Positions 44,162-55,747 of a stretch of DNA of 64,000 bases are shown piece by piece. Position 1 is the first letter of the stretch. The number at the start of each line of letters is the position of its first letter. The DNA is taken from positions 372,001-436,000 of the forward strand of contig JAPWHR010000003.1 in the NCBI GenBank assembly GCA_027214345.1, read 5' to 3'. Below the pieces are notes generated by a model, which had not been told where the DNA came from, did not search any database, and saw only the letters and a list, made by a program, of their open reading frames with translations. The position numbers were made by a program, and so were the translations under genes. This stretch comes from Comamonadaceae bacterium G21597-S1. Lineage in GTDB: Bacteria; Pseudomonadota; Gammaproteobacteria; Burkholderiales; Burkholderiaceae_C.

Positions 44162-46570
44162 TCACAGGTTGCTCAGCCGCGCCTGCCGGCGCTCGCCCCA
44201 GATCTCCAGCTGCGCCGCCGTGCCGCGATGGTCCCGCTGTGCGGCAGCGCCCCGAACATAACCCATGGCGACACAGGCGCCGGCCTTCGGGCTCCAGCCC
44301 GCCGACGTCAGCTCGCCGACCGGTGCGCCATCGAGCACGATGGTCTCTCCGCCCCAGGCATAGTCATCGGGGTCGTCCAGCACGATGCGCACCAGGCGCT
44401 TGCGCAGCGGCTCACCCTGCTTCTGGCGCAAGGCCTGCTGGCCGATGAACGGCACGGCCTTGTCCATCTGCACGGCGAACATCATGCCTGCTTCCAGCGG
44501 CGTCTCGTCCGGGCCGATCTCGGCGCCCCAGGCGCGACGGTTCATCTCGATGCGCAATGCGTCCAGCGCGTAATACCCGGCGTCGGTGAGCCCCAGGTCC
44601 CGGCCGGCGTCGGTCAGCGCCTGGTAGACATGGCGCGTCATCTCCACCGGCACGTACAACTCGTAGCCGGGTCCGCCGACATAACTCATGCGCGCCGCGC
44701 GCACCCGCGCGAACCCCAGGTCGATCAGCCTGGTCCACGAGAACCTCAATGGGTCGCTGCCGAAGGCGTCGCCGCTGACGCGTGCGAGCAGCACATCCGC
44801 GTTCGGGCCCATGATCGACAAGGTGCAATACAACGCCGACAGGTCGGTCAGGATGGCGTGTTCCGTCGGCGCGATGTGGCGCGAGATCCAGTCGAAATCG
44901 CGCGTCGTCTGGGCGGAGCCGGTGACGATCAGGAAGCGGTCGCCGAATCGGTCCGGCTTCTGCCGGATGATGGTCAGGTCGCTCTCGAAACCTCCGCGCT
45001 CGTTGAGCATCGCGGTGTAGATCATCTTGTCGATCGGCACGTCGATGTCGTTGGCGCACAGCCGCTGCAGTACCGCCTGCGCCGCGTGGCCCTTGAGTTC
45101 CAGCTTGGAGAACGAACTCTGGTCGTAGACGGCGACGGCCTCGCGCGTGGCCCGTTGTTCGGCGATCACCCATGGCAACCAATGGGGCTTGCCCAGCGTG
45201 TGCATGGGCGCCGCCGCGCCGTTGGGTCGGAAATAGTTGACCCGCTCCCAACCGTTCTTGCTGCCGAACTCCGCGCCCTTGGCGGCCAATGTGTCGTACA
45301 GCGGCGAGGTGCGCAGCGGCCGCGCAGTCTCCAGTTCCTGGCGTGGCCAGCGCATCGCGTAGTGCAGGCCCAGCGTCTCGGCGGTGCGTTCGAACAAGGC
45401 CTTGCGGTTGCCGGTGAAGGCGGCAAAGCGCCGGATGTCGACGTCCCACAGGTCGGTGCTCGGTTCACCCTGGATGATCCATTCCGCGATCAGCCGGCCG
45501 GCGCCGCCCGAGTTCGCGATCCCGGCCGAGTTGAAACCGGCGCAGACGAAATAGTTGCGCAACTCAGGCGCCTCGCCGAGGATGAAGTTGCCGTCCGGCG
45601 TGAAACTTTCCGGGCCGTTGAGCAGCATCTTGATCTCGGCCGTCTCCAGGCAGGGCGTGCGGTGGATGGCGTTGGTCATCAGCGGCTCGAACTGGTCCCA
45701 GTCCTCGCCCAGCAGCTCGAACTGGAAGGTCGCCGGAATCGGGTCCACCTTCCATGGCTTGGCGACCGGCTCGAAGCCGCCCATCACGATGCCGCCGACC
45801 TCTTCCTTGTAGTAGATGAAGCCGTCCGGGTCGCGCACCACCGGCATCGATGGCGTGACGCCGGCTATCTTGCCGGTCACGACGTAGAAGTGCTCGGCCG
45901 AATACAGCGGCACGTTGACGCCAGCCAGGCGGCCGAACTGGCGCGCCCACTGGCCGGCGCAGTTGACGACGACCTGACAGCGGATCTCGCCCTGCGTCGT
46001 GCGCACGCCGACCGCACGGCCGTTCTCGATCAGCACGCCGGTGACCTCGATGCCCTCGTGCATCTTCACGCCGCGATTGCGCGCACCCTTGGCCAGCGAC
46101 ATGCACAGGTCGGCCGGATTCGCCTTGCCGTCGCCCGGCAGCCAGATGCCGCCTTGCAGATCGTCGGTGCGCATGATGGGCACACGTTCGGCGATCTCCA
46201 TGCGGTCGATCAGGTGGCATTCGACGCCGAAGCTGTTGGCCATGGCCACCTGCTTTTTCAGCACCTGCATGCGTTCGGGTGTCTTTGCCACGTTGACGCT
46301 GCCGCAGGGTTTCCAGCCGGTGGCAAGGCCGGTCTCGGCCTCGAGCGTGCTGTACAGCTCGATGCCGTATTTGCTCATCGCCGTCATGTTGCGGTTGGGC
46401 CGCATCTGGCCCACCAGGCCGGCGGCATGCCAGGTGGTTCCGCTGGTCAGCTTGCCCTGCTCGAGCAGCACGACGTCGGTCCGGCCCATCTTCGCGAGGT
46501 GGTAGGCGGTGGAGCAACCGGCGATGCCGCCGCCGACGATGACGATTTCAGCCTGTGTGGGCAGATCCAT
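44162..46570 (-). CDS. Dimethylglycine/sarcosine dehydrogenase-like flavoprotein with folate-binding GcvT domains
   Basis: An 802-residue flavoenzyme. The N-terminal DAO domain starts with the FAD motif IVIVGGGIAGCSTAYHLAKMG, and SGTTWHAAGL holds the His that covalently binds FAD in DMGDH. The C-terminal half (about 430-800) is a GcvT/folate-binding aminomethyltransferase domain, which accepts the methyl carbon as 5,10-methylene-tetrahydrofolate. Members oxidatively demethylate dimethylglycine or sarcosine. Here it is the distal gene of the gntR-phnA-phnY-eamA operon (39 bp after eamA), so N-methylated AEP or betaine-derived dimethylglycine are the inferred substrates. Confidence 0.85.
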   Translation of the reverse strand: MDLPTQAEIVIVGGGIAGCSTAYHLAKMGRTDVVLLEQGKLTSGTTWHAAGLVGQMRPNRNMTAMSKYGIELYSTLEAETGLATGWKPCGSVNVAKTPERMQVLKKQVAMANSFGVECHLIDRMEIAERVPIMRTDDLQGGIWLPGDGKANPADLCMSLAKGARNRGVKMHEGIEVTGVLIENGRAVGVRTTQGEIRCQVVVNCAGQWARQFGRLAGVNVPLYSAEHFYVVTGKIAGVTPSMPVVRDPDGFIYYKEEVGGIVMGGFEPVAKPWKVDPIPATFQFELLGEDWDQFEPLMTNAIHRTPCLETAEIKMLLNGPESFTPDGNFILGEAPELRNYFVCAGFNSAGIANSGGAGRLIAEWIIQGEPSTDLWDVDIRRFAAFTGNRKALFERTAETLGLHYAMRWPRQELETARPLRTSPLYDTLAAKGAEFGSKNGWERVNYFRPNGAAAPMHTLGKPHWLPWVIAEQRATREAVAVYDQSSFSKLELKGHAAQAVLQRLCANDIDVPIDKMIYTAMLNERGGFESDLTIIRQKPDRFGDRFLIVTGSAQTTRDFDWISRHIAPTEHAILTDLSALYCTLSIMGPNADVLLARVSGDAFGSDPLRFSWTRLIDLGFARVRAARMSYVGGPGYELYVPVEMTRHVYQALTDAGRDLGLTDAGYYALDALRIEMNRRAWGAEIGPDETPLEAGMMFAVQMDKAVPFIGQQALRQKQGEPLRKRLVRIVLDDPDDYAWGGETIVLDGAPVGELTSAGWSPKAGACVAMGYVRGAAAQRDHRGTAAQLEIWGERRQARLSNL

Positions 46571-46609
46571 GATGCAATCCTTTTCAACAATGGCGGCCGG
46601 CGCTGCGCG

Positions 46610-47452
46610 TCAGCCCAGCCGCAGCGCCATCACGCCGGAGACGATCACGCAGGTGCCCACCGCGCGGCGCAGCGTGAACACTTCCTTCAGGAACCAGACG
46701 CCAAGCAAGGCGGCGAACAACACCGAGGTTTCGCGCAAGGCGGCCACCGTGGCCACCGGTGCCTGGGTCATCGCCCACAAGGCCACGGCATACGAGCCGA
46801 TCGACGCCGCGGCGCCACCCAGGCCGATCGGCCAACGCCGGCGGATATAGGCTCCGACCGCCCATTGGCGGCGCGCGAACACGATCAGCGCAAACGGCCA
46901 GCCGTCGATCAGGAACAGCGTGGCGACATACGGCATGGCGCTGCCGGTGGCGCGCACACCCAGTGCGTCGACGACGGTGTAGCTGGCGATGATGACGGCG
47001 TTGACCAATGCAAACTGCAGCGCGCGCGGCTTGTCGAAGGCGTGTTTCGTCAGACCCAGCGTCAAAACGCCCAGGCACACGCCGACCACGCCGATCCAGG
47101 CCAGTGGCGACAAGGTCTCGCCCAGCGTGATCGATGCCGACAATGCCACCAGCAGCGGGGCCGAACCGCGCATCAGCGGATAGGTCAGGCCCAGGTCGCC
47201 ATGCCGGTAGGCGCCGGACAGCGCGACGTAATAACCGATGTGGATGACGATGGATGCCGCGATGAAGGGCCAGGCCTCGGGCGGCGGCCAGCCGAACCAC
47301 CAGACCAATGGAATCGCCAGGAACGAGGCCAGCAGGTTGATCAGCGCGGTGTCCAGCGCCTTGTCGGTGCTGGACTTGACCAGCGCGTTCCAGCTCGCGT
47401 GCAGGAAGGCGCCGAACAACACGGCCAGCACCACCGGCCAGGTCAGTTCCAC
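46610..47452 (-). CDS. EamA/DMT transporter within the phn operon
   Basis: A 280-residue membrane protein with two EamA repeats and about ten helices (VVLAVLFGAFLHASWNALVKS at the start, GASAMPYVATLFLIDG-type middle). It starts 45 bp after phnY and ends 39 bp before the dehydrogenase-like gene, so it is clearly embedded in the operon. It may import or export a phosphonate, an amino acid or a methylamine product. DMT members are usually small-metabolite exporters, and direction cannot be told from sequence. Confidence 0.85.
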   Translation of the reverse strand: MELTWPVVLAVLFGAFLHASWNALVKSSTDKALDTALINLLASFLAIPLVWWFGWPPPEAWPFIAASIVIHIGYYVALSGAYRHGDLGLTYPLMRGSAPLLVALSASITLGETLSPLAWIGVVGVCLGVLTLGLTKHAFDKPRALQFALVNAVIIASYTVVDALGVRATGSAMPYVATLFLIDGWPFALIVFARRQWAVGAYIRRRWPIGLGGAAASIGSYAVALWAMTQAPVATVAALRETSVLFAALLGVWFLKEVFTLRRAVGTCVIVSGVMALRLG

Positions 47453-47497
47453 GGCGGCTGGCCTCCGGGTCCGGGGCTGGCGACAGGGCCCACGGTA

Positions 47498-48955
47498 TCA
47501 GGCCCAGGGCAAGGAATAGGTCTTGATGTTGGTGAAGCTCTTGATCGCTTCCTGCACACCTTCCTTGTAGCCCAGGCCGGAGTCCTTGATGCCGCCGAAC
47601 GGCGTCAGTTCGAGCCGGTAGCCGGGCACCTCGCGCACGTTGACCGAGCCGACCTCGAGTTCGCTGACGAAGCGGGTGATGTAGTCGAGCCGGTTCGTGC
47701 AGACACCGCTGGACAGGCCGTAGGCCGTGCCGTTGGAGATGCGGATCGCCTCGTCGATGTCCTTGAAGCGGATGATCGGCGAGACCGGCCCGAAGGTCTC
47801 CTCCTTGACCAGCAACATCTCGGGCCGCACCCGGTCGACCACCGTGGGCGCGTACAAGGCACCGCGCCTTTCGTTGCCGACCAGCAGCCTGGCGCCTTGC
47901 GCGACGGCGTCGTTGACCCGCGACTCGAAGAACATGGCGGCCGGCTCGTCGATGACCGTGCCCATGTCCATGGACTTGTCGCTCGGGTCCCCATGGCGCC
48001 AGGCGCGGGTCTTGGCCACGACCTGCTCGACGAAGGTGTCGGCCACCGCTTCGTGCACCAGCATGCGCTTGACCGCGGTGCAGCGCTGGCCGGAATTCTT
48101 GTACGAGCCGGCCACCGCCAGCGACGAGGCTTCGTCGAGGTCGGCGTCCTCCATCACGATCAGCGGGTCGTTGCCGCCGAGCTCGAGCACCATGCGCCTG
48201 TAGCCGGCCTTCGATGCGATATATTTGCCGATCGCCACGCCGCCGGTGAAGGTGATCAGGTCCACGTGTTCGTTCGTGATCAGTTCGTCGGCGATCTCGC
48301 GCGGGTCGCCGGTGACGACGTTGAACATCTCGGGCGGCAGGCCGGCCTCGTACAACATGTCGGCCAGCAGTATGGCGGAGAACGGCACCTTCTCGGACGG
48401 CTTGAGCACCATGCGGTTGTTCGTCACGATGCTCGGGATCACCTTGTGCGCGACCTGGTTCATCGGATGGTTGAACGGCGTGATCGCGCAGATGACACCC
48501 AGCAGCGGCGAGCGTTGCGTGAACACGCGGCGCTTCTTGCCGTGGTGGGTCAGGTCACAGCTGAAGATCTGACCGTCGTCCTTGAGCACCTCGTTGGCGC
48601 CGAACAGGAAAACGTCGCTGACGCGGCCGGCCTCGTAGATCGCGTCCTTCATGCACAACCCGGACTCGGCCGAGATCAACGCCGCGACTTCGTCGAGGCG
48701 CCGGGTCGCGATCGCGGCGGCCTTGTTCAGGATCGCGGCGCGCTCGAACCGGGTCAGGGTCGGCCGATACGCGTGCGCCCCGGCGAAGACGGAGCGCACC
48801 TCCTCCAGCGTGGCCTTGGGCACGGTGCCGATGGGCGCGCCCGTGTAGGGGTTGGTCACGGTGATTGCGCGTTCGCCGCAGCGCTCGGCACCGACCTTGG
48901 CGCCGGCCAGCCGCATCGCGTTGAGTCGGTGGTCGAGGATGAACTGGTCGATCAT
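47498..48955 (-). CDS. phnY: Phosphonoacetaldehyde dehydrogenase PhnY
   Basis: A 485-residue NAD-dependent aldehyde dehydrogenase that oxidises phosphonoacetaldehyde to phosphonoacetate. Catalytic Cys292 sits in KNSGQRCTAVKRM, Glu258 in LELGGND and the oxyanion Asn162 in TPFNHP. The N-terminal block (TNPYTGAPIGTVPKAT) and context identify PhnY: it follows phnA by 18 bp, and phnW is divergent. All three enzymes of the PhnWYA route are therefore present. Confidence 0.92.
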   Translation of the reverse strand: MIDQFILDHRLNAMRLAGAKVGAERCGERAITVTNPYTGAPIGTVPKATLEEVRSVFAGAHAYRPTLTRFERAAILNKAAAIATRRLDEVAALISAESGLCMKDAIYEAGRVSDVFLFGANEVLKDDGQIFSCDLTHHGKKRRVFTQRSPLLGVICAITPFNHPMNQVAHKVIPSIVTNNRMVLKPSEKVPFSAILLADMLYEAGLPPEMFNVVTGDPREIADELITNEHVDLITFTGGVAIGKYIASKAGYRRMVLELGGNDPLIVMEDADLDEASSLAVAGSYKNSGQRCTAVKRMLVHEAVADTFVEQVVAKTRAWRHGDPSDKSMDMGTVIDEPAAMFFESRVNDAVAQGARLLVGNERRGALYAPTVVDRVRPEMLLVKEETFGPVSPIIRFKDIDEAIRISNGTAYGLSSGVCTNRLDYITRFVSELEVGSVNVREVPGYRLELTPFGGIKDSGLGYKEGVQEAIKSFTNIKTYSLPWA

Positions 48956-48973
48956 GCTGCGCTCCTGCGGGAG

Positions 48974-50915
<1,942 letters not shown>

Positions 50916-50961
50916 GGCGTGTGCGTGAACGGGCATGACGGATTGAAGCACAAAATCATCA

Positions 50962-50993
50962 ATTGTCAACAATTTACAAAAAACAATTGACAA
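50962..50993. promoter_or_regulatory. GntR operator, copy 2, in the gntR/phnW divergent promoter
   Basis: Positions 50962-50985, read on the minus strand, repeat exactly the 24 bases found before the AEP transporter. Half-sites TTGTCAA (50963-50969) and TTGACAA (50987-50993) form a larger inverted repeat. Each half doubles as a -35 box: TTGACA at 50987-50992 with GACAAT at 51011-51016 drives phnW (18-bp spacer), and TTGACA at 50969-50964 with TTCAAT at 50947-50942 drives gntR (16-bp spacer). Confidence 0.82.
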
Positions 50994-51088
50994 GTCAGAA
51001 GGCCCAATCGGACAATCCGGCGCAGGCTGTGCCGATCCATGGGCAGCCACGCCAAGCCTCTACTGTCTCACCAATGAAGGACCCGCCC

Positions 51089-52198
51089 ATGGACAGGGAC
51101 AAGATTCTTCTCACGCCCGGCCCCTTGACGACGACGCTGCGCACCAAGCTCGCGATGTTGCGCGACTGGGGCTCGTGGGATGCCGACTTCAATGCCGTTA
51201 CCGCCGGCCTGCGCCGCAGCCTGTTGCAGATCGTGCAGGGCACGGACTCGCATGTGGTGGTGCCGTTGCAGGGCAGCGGCACATTCAGTGTCGAGGCCGC
51301 GGTGGCCACCGTCGTTCCCCGCGACGGCCACGTGCTGGTGCTCGACAACGGCGCGTATTGCAAACGCGCCGCCCGGCTGACGACGATGATGGGGCGGCGC
51401 TGCTCCGTGCTGGCCTTCGACGAGGCGCAACCGGTGTCGGCCGACGCGCTCGACGACAAGCTGCAGTCCGACGCCAGCATCAGCCACGTGGTGCTGATCC
51501 ATTGTGAAACCGGCGCCGGCGTGCTCAACCCGCTGCAGGCGGTGGCCGAGGTCTGCGAGAAACACGGCAAGGGATTGATCGTCGACGCCATGAGTTCATT
51601 CGGCGCGCTGGAGATCGATGCGCGCAAGACCCGTTTCGATGCGCTGGTCGCGGCCAGCGGCAAGTGCCTCGAAGGCGTGCCGGGCATGGGTTTCGTGTTC
51701 ATCCGCAAGGCCGTCCTCGATGCCTGTGCCGGCAACAGCCAGTCGCTGGCCATGGACCTGCACGACCAGTACGTGTACATGGAAAAAACGACGCAATGGC
51801 GCTTCACGCCGCCGACCCATGTGGTGGTGGCACTGGCCGAGGCGGTCCGGCAGTTCGAGGAGGAAGGCGGGCAGCCGGCGCGGCTGGAGCGATACACGGC
51901 CAACTACGAGGTGCTGGTGCAGGGCATGGCGGCACTGGGCTTCAAGCCGTTCCTGGACCCGGCGGTGCAGGCGCCGATCATCGTGACCTTCCACGCACCC
52001 GACCATCCCGCCTACCAGTTCAAGGCCTTCTACGAGGCGGCCAAGCGCCACGGTTTCATCCTGTACCCGGGCAAGCTGACGCAGATCGAGACCTTTCGCG
52101 TCGGTTGCATCGGTGCGATCGGGCCGGACGAGATGCGCCAGGCGGTGCAGGCGGTGGGGCTGGCGATGCGGGAGATGGGAATCCCGTGCACGGACTGA
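51089..52198 (+). CDS. phnW: 2-aminoethylphosphonate:pyruvate transaminase PhnW
   Basis: A 369-residue class V PLP aminotransferase that converts AEP and pyruvate to phosphonoacetaldehyde and alanine. The N-terminus [16 protein letters not shown]-phosphate contacts in [10 protein letters not shown], Asp166 in [11 protein letters not shown] and the Schiff-base Lys192 in [12 protein letters not shown] match the Salmonella enzyme. The start at 51089 has an AAGGA eight bases upstream; earlier in-frame ATGs lie in the leader. It is divergent from gntR across the shared operator. Confidence 0.95.
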   Translation: MDRDKILLTPGPLTTTLRTKLAMLRDWGSWDADFNAVTAGLRRSLLQIVQGTDSHVVVPLQGSGTFSVEAAVATVVPRDGHVLVLDNGAYCKRAARLTTMMGRRCSVLAFDEAQPVSADALDDKLQSDASISHVVLIHCETGAGVLNPLQAVAEVCEKHGKGLIVDAMSSFGALEIDARKTRFDALVAASGKCLEGVPGMGFVFIRKAVLDACAGNSQSLAMDLHDQYVYMEKTTQWRFTPPTHVVVALAEAVRQFEEEGGQPARLERYTANYEVLVQGMAALGFKPFLDPAVQAPIIVTFHAPDHPAYQFKAFYEAAKRHGFILYPGKLTQIETFRVGCIGAIGPDEMRQAVQAVGLAMREMGIPCTD

Positions 52199-52262
52199 TC
52201 GTTCCGGCTGCATCGGCTCCGACGGTTGCACCGCGCCTCACCAACGAAGCGCTGTGAATCAA

Positions 52263-52294
52263 GGCCCCCGGCCGCACAACCGGTTCCCGGGGGT
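52263..52294 (+). terminator. Possible stem-loop downstream of phnW
   Basis: GCCCCCGG and CCCGGGGGTC flank a short loop 65 bp after the phnW stop. There is no T tract, so this is a weak candidate. The rest of 52199-52483 shows no gene that I can support. Confidence 0.35.
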
Positions 52295-52483
52295 CGCGGA
52301 TGCACGGTCCATCGGTACTTGCTGGAACTGCGCTGGGTTCGCGGCGGTGCCCAAGTAGCCGTTGCTTGGCGACCGGGATTTGGCGACGTCCAATGCGGTG
52401 GATCCGTTATGGAGCCAAATTGCCATTGACTTGCCCGCTTGTTGGATTCAAAATTCCGGTCGGATGTGATTTGGAGCTGAACC

Positions 52484-52816
52484 ATGGCCAACCTGTCAGT
52501 CAAGGACGTGCCGGAGCAGTGGGCGCAGGCGCTGCGCGAGCGGGCCGCGCGCAATCACCGATCGCTGCAAGGCGAGCTGATGTTTCTGATCGAGCAAGCG
52601 GTGAAAAGCGGCGACACCGGCGGGCCATCGTTGGATAACCCGGGCAGCCGCGAGGTCAGAGTGGTGGGGTTCGACCGCCGCGGCCAGCCCATCGTCCGGC
52701 AAGGCTGGAAGTCCGTGGACCAGGTCGTTGCCGAACTCAATGCGAAATACCCTGATCCGATCCCGGACCAACTCTCCAGCATCGACATCATCCGGCAGGA
52801 CAGGGACACCCGGTGA
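52484..52816 (+). CDS. FitA/VapB-type ribbon-helix-helix antitoxin
   Basis: A 110-residue protein. Residues 1-42 (MANLSVKDVPEQWAQALRERAARNHRSLQGELMFLIEQAV, in segments) form the ribbon-helix-helix DNA-binding fold typical of FitA-like antitoxins. The C-terminal half would wrap the toxin. GGAG lies seven bases before the ATG. Its stop overlaps the GTG of the PIN-domain gene, the standard antitoxin-then-toxin order. It probably autorepresses the pair. Confidence 0.85.
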   Translation: MANLSVKDVPEQWAQALRERAARNHRSLQGELMFLIEQAVKSGDTGGPSLDNPGSREVRVVGFDRRGQPIVRQGWKSVDQVVAELNAKYPDPIPDQLSSIDIIRQDRDTR

Positions 52817-53247
52817 GTGTGTCCCAGCACATCTTCGTCGCCGAACCACCGGCACACTATCTTGCGCGGCCACCTTTGGTCATTGACTGCAGTGCGTTGG
52901 CCGGCATTGTTTTTCGCGAGCCGTGGATGGCCGAAGCGGAACAACGCATCCTGGGCCGAGCCTTGCATGCCCCCGACCTGTTGCAAGCCGAAATGGCCAG
53001 CGTTGCCGCCAGGAAATTACGTCGTGGCGAATCCCATGTTGCAGATGGATTGGCGCAGATCGCGGAAATGCAGATCGATCTGCACCGCATCGATATCCAT
53101 GCGGTTGCCGTCATGGCCGTCCGCTACCAGTTGTCCGCATATGACGCGGCCTATCTGTGGCTCGCTGCCGATCTGAAGGCTCCTTTGGCCACGTTTGACG
53201 AAAAGCTCGCGACGGCCGCCAAATCCCATCTGGCAGGCCTGACCTGA
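52813..53247 (+). CDS. PIN-domain ribonuclease toxin (VapC/FitB type)
   Basis: A 144-residue PIN-domain protein. The four acidic residues that bind Mg or Mn are present: Asp25 (LVIDCSAL), Glu60 (LLQAEMAS), Asp111 (LSAYDAAYLWLA) and Asp129 (LATFDEKLA), so the nuclease is probably active. The start is GTG overlapping the antitoxin stop; a roughly 20-residue N-terminal leader before the PIN fold is slightly long. VapC-type toxins cut tRNA or rRNA; the target cannot be predicted here. Confidence 0.88.
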   Translation: MSVSQHIFVAEPPAHYLARPPLVIDCSALAGIVFREPWMAEAEQRILGRALHAPDLLQAEMASVAARKLRRGESHVADGLAQIAEMQIDLHRIDIHAVAVMAVRYQLSAYDAAYLWLAADLKAPLATFDEKLATAAKSHLAGLT

Positions 53248-53257
53248 ACGCCGAGCG

Positions 53258-54166
53258 ATGAATGCCGGTACCCGCGCGCTCACCGTCGGCGCCTTCTCCA
53301 CCCTGGTGCTGATCGCCCTGATGATGGGCGCCAACCACGTTGCGGCGCGCATCGCTTTCAACAACGGCGTTGACGTGGCCACGGCCGTGGTGTTTCGCAG
53401 TGTCGTCACCACGCTGGTCATCGTCGTGTTGCTGTTGCTGCAGAGGGTGCCGGTCAAATTCAACGCGCGCCATCGGCGCTACCTGCCGCTGATCGGCCTG
53501 CTGGTGGGTATACAAAGCCTGTGCCTGTATTCGGCGGTGGCGCGGTTGCCGGTGGCGCTGGCGCTGCTGGCGTTCAACACCTACCCGCTATGGACGGCCT
53601 TGTGGGCGGCGCTGATCTACCGCCGGCCGCCCGAGCGCGCGGTGCTGCTGGCGATGCCGGTGATCCTGTTCGGCCTGGCGTTGGCGCTCGACGTGCTGGG
53701 CGCGGCTTCGGGCCTGGGCGCGGCCGACCAGTGGAGCCGCATCGGCGTGGGCGTGGCGTTCGCACTGGCGGCCGCGGCCACGTTTGGCGCGGCACTGGTG
53801 TTCACGCAGCACGAGGCGGCTGATGTCGATGGCCGGGTGCGCACCGCCACCACGCTGGGCCTGGCTGGCGTGATCGCTCTGGCCAGCGTCACCGTGCAGG
53901 GGGGCTTTCATTTTCCGCAGGCGCCGGCCGGCTGGTGGGGGCTGGCGGCGCTGACCTTCCTGTACGGCACCGCCTTCACCATCATGTTCACCGTATTGCC
54001 GCGCCTGGGCGTGGTCGGCAACTCTGCCATCATGAACGTCGAGCCGGTGTTTGCGCTGGTGCTGGCCTGGCTGATCCTGGGGCAGGCGATCGCGCCGGTG
54101 CAGGTGGCGGGGGCCTTGCTCGTCGTGGGCGCGGTGATGGTGCTGGGCATGCGCAGAAGGGTCTGA
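53258..54166 (+). CDS. EamA/DMT transporter upstream of the gamma-glutamylation cluster
   Basis: A 302-residue membrane protein with two EamA repeats (FSTLVLIALMMGANHVAARIAF at the start; VMVLGMRRRV at the end) and about ten helices. It starts 10 bp after the toxin gene and ends 94 bp before the glutamine synthetase-like gene, so it may be the transporter for the substrate of that pathway. It is the third EamA protein in the window and is not closely similar to the others by eye. Confidence 0.82.
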   Translation: MNAGTRALTVGAFSTLVLIALMMGANHVAARIAFNNGVDVATAVVFRSVVTTLVIVVLLLLQRVPVKFNARHRRYLPLIGLLVGIQSLCLYSAVARLPVALALLAFNTYPLWTALWAALIYRRPPERAVLLAMPVILFGLALALDVLGAASGLGAADQWSRIGVGVAFALAAAATFGAALVFTQHEAADVDGRVRTATTLGLAGVIALASVTVQGGFHFPQAPAGWWGLAALTFLYGTAFTIMFTVLPRLGVVGNSAIMNVEPVFALVLAWLILGQAIAPVQVAGALLVVGAVMVLGMRRRV

Positions 54167-54260
54167 GCGCGCGGTTTCTTGCGTCAGAATGTGCGCTGGC
54201 ATGGGGGCATGCAGCTGTTGCCGGCGGTCGGGATGAGCGGACGAATCTCAAAGGAGCGAC

Positions 54261-55649
54261 ATGGCTACGAAGAGCAAGCAGGGCGGCGAGACACATCCCG
54301 CGATCAAGGCAGTCCAACTGTCCGGCACTTCCAAGGTCAAGGTCGCGGTCAGCGACATCGACGGCGTGTTGCGCGGCAAGTACCTGCACATCGACAAGTT
54401 CCTCGGCGCGGCGCAAGCCTATCCGGCCGGCGGCTTCGGCTTTTGCGACGTGGTGCTGGGTTGGGACATGATGGATGTCACCTACGACAACACCACCGCC
54501 ACCGGCTGGCAACACGGTTTCCCGGATGCGCTGGCCCGGCTCGACCTGAACACCGCGCGCACCATTCCGTGGGACGCGAACACGCCGTTTTTCCTCGGCG
54601 ACTTCGTCAACGCCGACGGCACGCCGCACGCCCAGTGCCCGCGCCAGGCCTTGAAGCGTGTGCTCAAGCGGGCCGAGAAGATGGGTTTCCAGGTCATGAC
54701 CGGCATGGAGTTCGAGTGGTTCAACTTTCTGGAGACACCCGAGACCTGGGCCGCCAAGAACGGCGTCGCGCCGCAGACGCTGACGCCGGGCATGTTCGGT
54801 TATTCGCTGCTGCGCATGAACCAGCACCGCGACTTCTTCAACGCGTTGATGGACCAGATGCTGGCCTTCAAGGTGCCGATCGAGGGGCTGCACACCGAGA
54901 CCGGCCCGGGCGTGTACGAGGCCGCCATCGGGTTCAGCGAGGCGCTGGAGCAGGCGGACCGGGCCATCCTGTTCAAGACCGGCACCAAGGAGATCGGCGC
55001 GCGGTACGGCATCATGCCCAGCTTCATGGCCAAGCCGCACCAGACCATGCCCGGCTGCAGCGGACATATCCACCAAAGTCTGTCGGATGGCAAGACGAAC
55101 CTGTTCTACGACGCCAAGGCGCCGCGCAGAATGAGCAAGTTGTTCGAGAGTTACCTCGCCGGTCAGGTCGCCTGCATGATGGAATTCGCGCCGATGATCT
55201 GGCCCACGATCAACAGCTACAAGCGCCTGGTCGACGGCTACTGGGCGCCGGTCAAGCCGACTTGGGGTATCGACAATCGCACCGCGAGCTTTCGCGTCAT
55301 TGCCGGCAGTCCGAAGGCGACCCGGCTCGAGACGCGTTGCCCGGGCGCCGACGTCAACCCTTACCTGGCGATGGCGGCCGTCATCGCCGCCGGGCTGCAT
55401 GGCGTCGAAAAAGGCCTGAAACTGACGGCGCCGCCAATCACCGGCACCAACGTCGGCGGCGAGAACATCCCGCGCGCGCCGCGCACCCTGGTCGAGACCA
55501 ACCGCAATTTCCTGCAGTCGACAATAACCCGCGACTGGCTCGGCGACGGCTTCGTCGAACACTTCGCCGCCACCCGCGACTGGGAGTGGCGCCAGTGGCT
55601 GGATGCCGTCACCGACTGGGAGATGAAGCGGTATTTCGAGATAATCTGA
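54261..55649 (+). CDS. Glutamine synthetase-like gamma-glutamyl-amine ligase (PuuA/GlnA4 type)
   Basis: A 462-residue ATP-dependent ligase of the GS fold. The metal and ammonium-site motifs are recognisable: GMEFEWF, HTETGPGVYEAA, PHQTMPGCSGHIH and LETRCPGADVNPY. The N-terminal beta-grasp is divergent from housekeeping GlnA, and no adenylylation loop is obvious. Proteins of this kind glutamylate amines such as putrescine or ethanolamine. The alcohol dehydrogenase, PuuD-like hydrolase and aldehyde dehydrogenase downstream support a gamma-glutamyl-amino-alcohol pathway instead of nitrogen assimilation. Confidence 0.85.
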   Translation: MATKSKQGGETHPAIKAVQLSGTSKVKVAVSDIDGVLRGKYLHIDKFLGAAQAYPAGGFGFCDVVLGWDMMDVTYDNTTATGWQHGFPDALARLDLNTARTIPWDANTPFFLGDFVNADGTPHAQCPRQALKRVLKRAEKMGFQVMTGMEFEWFNFLETPETWAAKNGVAPQTLTPGMFGYSLLRMNQHRDFFNALMDQMLAFKVPIEGLHTETGPGVYEAAIGFSEALEQADRAILFKTGTKEIGARYGIMPSFMAKPHQTMPGCSGHIHQSLSDGKTNLFYDAKAPRRMSKLFESYLAGQVACMMEFAPMIWPTINSYKRLVDGYWAPVKPTWGIDNRTASFRVIAGSPKATRLETRCPGADVNPYLAMAAVIAAGLHGVEKGLKLTAPPITGTNVGGENIPRAPRTLVETNRNFLQSTITRDWLGDGFVEHFAATRDWEWRQWLDAVTDWEMKRYFEII

Positions 55650-55747
55650 GCCTGGTTGCCGTACTGCTATGGCGAAGCGATCGGGTGCCGACAACGCCAC
55701 CTTGTCGGATGTACGGATGTTCAGCGCGAGTGCCGGGCCAACGAGAC

